From Primulina eburnea (Eukaryota; Streptophyta; Magnoliopsida; Lamiales; Gesneriaceae), in assembly GCF_022965805.1 (NCBI RefSeq), contig NW_027331309.1:124001-188000 (forward strand): a DNA stretch of 64,000 nucleotides, written 5' to 3'. Below the pieces are notes generated by a model. It saw nothing but the letters and a program-made list of their open reading frames with translations. It searched no databases and was not told the origin of the DNA. Shown piece by piece: positions 59,085 through 64,000 of this stretch (its first letter is position 1; each line of letters begins with the position of its first letter). The position numbers and the translations under genes are program-made.

Positions 59085-59638
59085 ACATATACAAATATTT
59101 TTTAAAAAATTATTATATATATCAATTTTCAAATACTACCGTAGACTATAATGAGCAACAGGAAATATTTTGGGGTCACCAACAAGCGCAACAAGATATA
59201 CACTATGTCTGGCAGGATTGAAACATTTAATTCTACTACATAACCATATATGTCAATAATAATAAATAAAGTTAAAAAAATAAACCAAATGATATAATCA
59301 AGATTCAAAACACATTATATACCTGCATGATATACAAAAACCCAATTATATTACATTTTCTGTAGGATTGCACTCGATCAATATCACAAGGTAGTTGTAA
59401 AAACAAATGTCTAACTCACCCTCCTTGATAATCTGAAAACATTATTCCTCCGATTATCATCAACGCTACACATCGACTATATTTGATCACATCAACCTAC
59501 AACCTATCATTATCATAAAATATAGATTCACAATTAGTATGTAAAGAGGCCATAGACAAATGAGCGCCTTTAAAATACGACAGTAGATACTTATATCCTA
59601 ACAAATCAAGTCATATGTGTTGTCATTCATTCATTATA
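59085..59638. other. Intergenic, no gene seen
   Basis: AT-rich sequence with no recognisable coding or mobile boundary. Confidence 0.4.
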
Positions 59639-59971
59639 CTAGTGTACTGACGCACGCGTTGCGTGCTTGTATAATATTTTTTATAATTCATTTGATTTAT
59701 ATTTAAATGAGGATCAAAATATAATTATAATAAATATTGAGGGACTACAATGTAATTTTGATATATAAATTTAAAAATAAATTGAAAAAAAAAATGACTT
59801 CTGAGAATTGAACCTATAACCTGAACCCCAAAAACAATGATTCTATCCGCTGAACTATATATAACTTGTATTAAAATTTGAACATTTTATTAATATATAT
59901 AATTAGTAAAACAGACCAAGACACCAAAATTAGTTACTCTAAGTTTCTCACACTTAATATAATAGTATAGA
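59639..59971 (-). mobile_element. Mini-Helitron, 333 bp
   Basis: Complete by itself: 5' TC end, 3' hairpin and CTAG, inserted between A and T. The interior holds a tRNA-like stretch on the minus strand (AGTTCAGCGGATAGAATC, then AGGTTCAATTC). Confidence 0.75.
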
Positions 59972-61110
59972 TAAATAGTCAAAGATGAGGACTTACAGAC
60001 TGCGTGAAGTTTTGCCATTGAAGTTAAATGTTATTTCTTACTAATGTACTTCTTCCACCAATTGAGGGGAACTTTGCTTCTGGAATTCTGTCCCGGAATC
60101 GTGATCTGGTGGGTGTAGACCAATAAATGACACAAAAGCGTCAGGGTCGGCGTATGACAATTATCTTCGTAGTTCGGTAATATCATAAATTCATTACAAT
60201 ACCTTCACAATATCAAAATTTTGCCTACTTGCTTAGTCTATAACTATTAAAAAAAATTCAGATTACATGCTTTCAGATTTTTTCTCATAACTTGACCAAA
60301 ACTCAAAATTGTGATGGGTTTGAGGCGTGGTTGAAGATCGGTCCAAGTTTTGAGCGGCGTGAAATGCATCTTATTGTATGATAGTAAATTTACAGCGCTA
60401 ATAACAAATGAGTCTAAGAATACCGAATAACCAAGATGAAAAAAATTTGAGAGAATAAAGAATCGAACAAAATATAAACCAGAAGGCGTATGATTCGAAA
60501 ATATAAAACCAGAAGATGTAGGAGTCACGCGCACACAACGCCCTTCAACCAATCATATATAATCCCGAATCCAGCAAAAAGAAATGGAAAAAGTTTAAAA
60601 CCAGAAGACATAGGAATTTTAAATTCATCTTTCACGGTGATTCATCATCCATTGGAAAATATAAACCTTGATTTAGAAGAAAAAATTGGAGAACATTCAT
60701 AAGGGGAAAACATAAATTAACATTCATAAGAGGGGGAAATTCAAGCTAATATTCAGAACGTGCATCCTTTCTCGAGATTCTAAAATTCAGACGATAAATA
60801 AAAAAAAGGGGGAAACGATTATAAGGTGTTAAAATATATTACAGAATAGAGAAAGAGATAAAAATCAAACCTTCAAAAAGTTGAGGTGGTTGAAGCGGGA
60901 TCAAGCGCGACGAAATTCTGAGGAGCAAAATTTTCACGGCAGAGAAGATCGTCACTATGGGTGGGAAGTTGAAGATGAGAAAATCTGAGGGTGAGGGATG
61001 CGGTTAAGAACGTGGAGTGATGTGGTGGTGATGAAGGGTATTTTAGGTATTTTAAAAAACAGACCAATTTAGTTACTCTAGCCTACTCCGCTTTAATAAA
61101 TAGTAGAAGA
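59639..61110 (-). mobile_element. Helitron, non-autonomous, with nested or alternative 5' end
   Basis: Read on the minus strand, it starts TCTTCTACTATTTATTAAAG at 61110 (preceded by A) and ends CACGCAACGCGTGCGTCAGT plus ACACTAG at 59639 (followed by T). CACGCAACGCGTG forms the 3' hairpin before CTAG. A second Helitron-type 5' end, TCTATACTATTATATTAAGT at 59971, also preceded by A, sits inside. Both 5' ends share a following GAGTAACTAA(A/T)TT(T)GG. No Rep/helicase gene is present. Confidence 0.75.
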
Positions 61111-61689
61111 TGTGAATAGTCTAGTCCAGTTACCGGCTCATCATCAATTTTTAGGCTCAAATAATTGAAACATCTTATAACGTTATTGTTGCATCACAAA
61201 ATCTAAAGTGAAATGTATATGTCTCACGGCATTACCGTTCAACATGAATAGTAATAAGATAATTATCAAAAACGCAAAGCCACATTGTAAAACACTATAT
61301 AACCTCATATGATTAAATACGACAATACACGATTGCGTATATTATTGCCAAGATATAATATACAGATAATATCTGAACATTTCACTCGTACAATATTATC
61401 AACATTTTCAAAAAAAACTGCTTATAAGATATGCATTGCTTGTAAATACATAACACTATGATCGACTGGATCTCTATTTGTATCCATCATTAATACAATA
61501 TATACATACTAAATTTAGTAATAAAAAATATAAATATTTATAAAAAAGAATATTATAAATAATAATAATTAGTTTATTAAATATAAAAATAAAATTAATA
61601 ATTATAACATAATCATTAATAAATAAAATATAACATTTTTACGCATATTTTTTAAATATTCAAATATGAAGTTTGCGCAAGTGAGCAGC
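61111..61689. other. Intergenic, no gene seen
   Basis: Very AT-rich, especially 61500-61650. Confidence 0.4.
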
Positions 61690-62010
61690 GGACGCTGCAT
61701 CCTCAGACATGACCTGTAATTTACAGGTCCGCGTGGACCATCTGCAGCTGGGACACTGCAATTTTATTGGCATCAAATGCACCATTTTTTTAACCTTCGT
61801 TCCCAACAATGGCGTTTTGCAGTAATTTTGCAAAACGTCCGAAGTTACGGCAAAACGTTATTGCAAGAGCGGACGTTTGCAAAAATTGCAGCTTCCATTA
61901 CCAATAGAATGGGACGCTGCAATGCAGCATCTCAGTAGTGTCTGTTGTTTAAGGCAGCTAACACGGACCGATTTGCAGGTCCATGTCTGACGCAGTACTA
62001 GTAGCATTCA
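61690..62010. mobile_element. Inverted-repeat element, boundaries uncertain
   Basis: Left and right arms are rough complements: GACGCTGCATC, CAGACATG and ACAGGTCCGCGTG on the left pair with CATGTCTGACG, CACGGACC and GACGCTGCAATGCAGCATC on the right. The central part has repeated TTTGCAAAACG/CGTTTTGC motifs. It is clearly GC-richer than its flanks. Neither a target duplication nor exact ends were found. Confidence 0.5.
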
Positions 62011-62405
62011 CTATCTTTGGAAGGGGACGATGCATGTGGTCCACACAATATTTTTTTGTGTAGGGGACCATGTGTACATTGTTGCAAAATTAATTGTGTA
62101 TAAATTATTTATGTTGTGGATCTATCTAAGGATATTGTGATGCATTTATTTGTTTTCGGTTTAAATTATTATATGTTTAATCACTTGGTTGTGTACTACC
62201 AAAATTTTAAATTATAATGCGATTTCAATCTTTATATTTTCATTCATATTCATACTTTCATTCATTCACGGTCAACAATATAGTACTCACATTTGCACAA
62301 ACTTCATATTTAAGTATTTGAAAACCACACATAAAAAGTATATCATTGATTTTATTACTATATTTAATAAATAAATTATTATTATTTATTATATATTTTT
62401 TCTAA
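62011..62405. other. Intergenic, no gene seen
   Basis: A small hairpin-capable stretch near 62034-62078 (ATGTGGTCCACACAA against TTGTGTAGGGGACCATGTG). Otherwise AT-rich. Confidence 0.4.
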
Positions 62406-62588
62406 GGCAAAAACTTGTGTGAGACGGTCTCACGGATCATATTTGTGAGACGGATCTCTTATTTGGGTTATCCATGAAAAATTATTACTTTTTATGCTAA
62501 GAGTATTTTTTTTTATTGTGAATATGGGTAGGGTTGACCCATCTCACGTATTAATATCCGTGAAACAGTCTTACATGAGACCCACTCT
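62406..62588 (+). mobile_element. GAGACGGTCTCAC MITE, copy 10
   Basis: Starts AGGCAAAAACTTGTGTGAGA and ends CAGTCTTACATGAGACCCAC, with a full family core. Confidence 0.9.
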
Positions 62589-64000
62589 TTTTCTAAATAT
62601 TTTTTTCAAATAATAATTTATTATTTATATCATTTAAGTTACATGATGACAGCAAATCGAGGTCCAGTCTATCCCAATGTTTTGTAATTGCAAATGACAC
62701 ATATTTCATCGCATTTTTTTTAAATTGTTGATCATGTAATATGAGTGAAGCGTTCGGATGATCTTATCTGTGTGTGATATCTTGACAATAATAAACATAA
62801 TCGCGTGCTAATGTATTTAAATCGTATGTGGTTATATAGTGTTTTATAATGTGGTTTTCTCGTTTTTGATAACACATGCTCTTGTTAAACGATGACGTCG
62901 TGATACACATGGTTTAACTTTAGATGTGGTGAGATGAAAATTATGTTATAAGATGTTTCGATTATTTGGGATCTAAAAATTGAAGATGAATCGGTACTGG
63001 AGTAGACTATTCACATACAGTAAATGAATGCAACTTGTATGCCTCAATTAGCTAAGATATGAGCATCTACCATCGCATTTTAAAGACAGTCACTTATCTA
63101 TGACCTCGTTACACGCTCATAGTGAATCTACAAGTATTAATAATGATATCTCAAAGGTTGATGTGATTAAATATAATTGATGTGCAGCGTTGATGATAAT
63201 AAGATGAATAATGTTTCTAGATTATCAAAGAGGATGAATTCTCTTCTAACTTAATTTATAACTCCATGAAATAATACATGTAATGATTTCTGTTGCAACT
63301 TGCACATGGAGTAAGCTTTTTTCAATGAATGATTGGTATCATGAATCTGTTGAGATAAATAGGGACGATAATACACGGGTTTGGTCAATCCCAAGATACG
63401 TCCCACCGAGATAGAGTGAAGAGAGCTTTTAAATATTGTCAAATGATTGAAACAAAAAAGTTCACCTAACCATTTTAAAAACTTGTTAGGAAAAAAATTA
63501 ATTCTAGGGTGAGACGAATTCACACAATTATTCACCATTCATGCACATGTAATTTCAAAATTAAAAGATCAATCTAAGTACAACTAGGCTGGAAAAAGTC
63601 GTTATGATCGAAATCCCAAGTTTGAACCGTAAAAACTTCACCCATTATACAAACCAGAAATCCAAGGAAAATAAAGAAATCTGAGCATAAATTTTCTTAC
63701 ACAAGGGATACATTTCTCTTGCGAACATTAACGTCATCTGTCCGTATGCGGACAGCCGAAGAGATTCAAATGCGGGTACCCGATATCGTATTATTTCCCT
63801 TGTTTGGCAAAGTGGGGTTAGCTTTTTCTTACCTTTTGTGATAATCGCAGGTTCTGTGTTCTCTGCATATAAAGCTGTTTTTGATCTCAGCTTTCCTCTT
63901 CGGATATTCTTTTTGCCTCAAGGTTTAAAATATGTAGCTTATTGCTTGTAACATCTTGTTTACCTTTTCCATTTTCTTACACATTTATCAAAGAAATCTT
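62589..64000. other. Right edge, no gene assigned
   Basis: AT-rich with no supported coding region. A TATA-like GCATATAAAGC near 63866 followed by CT-rich sequence could be the start of a plus-strand gene beyond the window. Confidence 0.35.

Noticed and set aside
59790..59870. tRNA gene in the Helitron
   Set aside because: Box A- and B-like motifs are present, but no cloverleaf with paired acceptor stem could be drawn; likely tRNA-derived filler.

Overview
The window is nuclear DNA from a flowering plant. The genes have GT-AG introns, the intergenic DNA is AT-rich, and plant-specific families are present (zeaxanthin epoxidase, remorin, RALF). The protein sequences look most like a eudicot, probably an asterid such as a member of the Lamiales; that placement is inference from remembered family sequences, not from a search.

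Host genes. Five intact genes could be modelled to the base: an unnamed protein with a possible SMI1/KNR4-like fold (9215-10435, +); zeaxanthin epoxidase in 16 exons, including one apparent GC-AG intron (13392-18774, -); a remorin-family protein in 4 exons (25177-26684, +); a three-RRM hnRNP-like protein in 13 exons (27524-31334, -); and a RALF peptide hormone precursor close to RALF34 (55056-55445, +). They do not form a pathway cluster. In every multi-exon model all exon phases close exactly.

Mobile DNA. The rest is dominated by transposable elements, many with visible boundaries. From left to right: a foldback MITE (271-514); a MULE-like element (2221-3758); a TRIM (5187-5568); two Tourist-like MITEs in opposite orientation (22594-23142, 23703-24194); a hAT MITE (31994-32508); a non-autonomous LTR element with two internal tandem arrays (32876-37617); a solo LTR (37852-38722); a hAT MITE nested in another MITE (39529-39910); a 13.2 kb Ty3/gypsy element (41573-54819); a CACTA element (57980-59081); and Helitron ends (59639-61110). 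A MITE of about 185 bp, with GTGAGACGGTCTCAC at its ends, occurs ten times.

Most notable region. The 13.2 kb element belongs to the Tat/Ogre group, lies on the minus strand, and carries an unbroken 1731-codon gag-pol with two RNase H domains. Its LTRs are almost identical, so it inserted recently. Between pol and the 3' LTR it carries three genes on the opposite strand. Each has its own TATA box and each is followed by an array built on a CCGGGG...CCCGGG unit. The first two genes are paralogs of each other. The third is a spliced gene of about 724 codons with a Transposase_28-like domain and a coiled coil. The element sits about 235 bp upstream of the RALF start codon.
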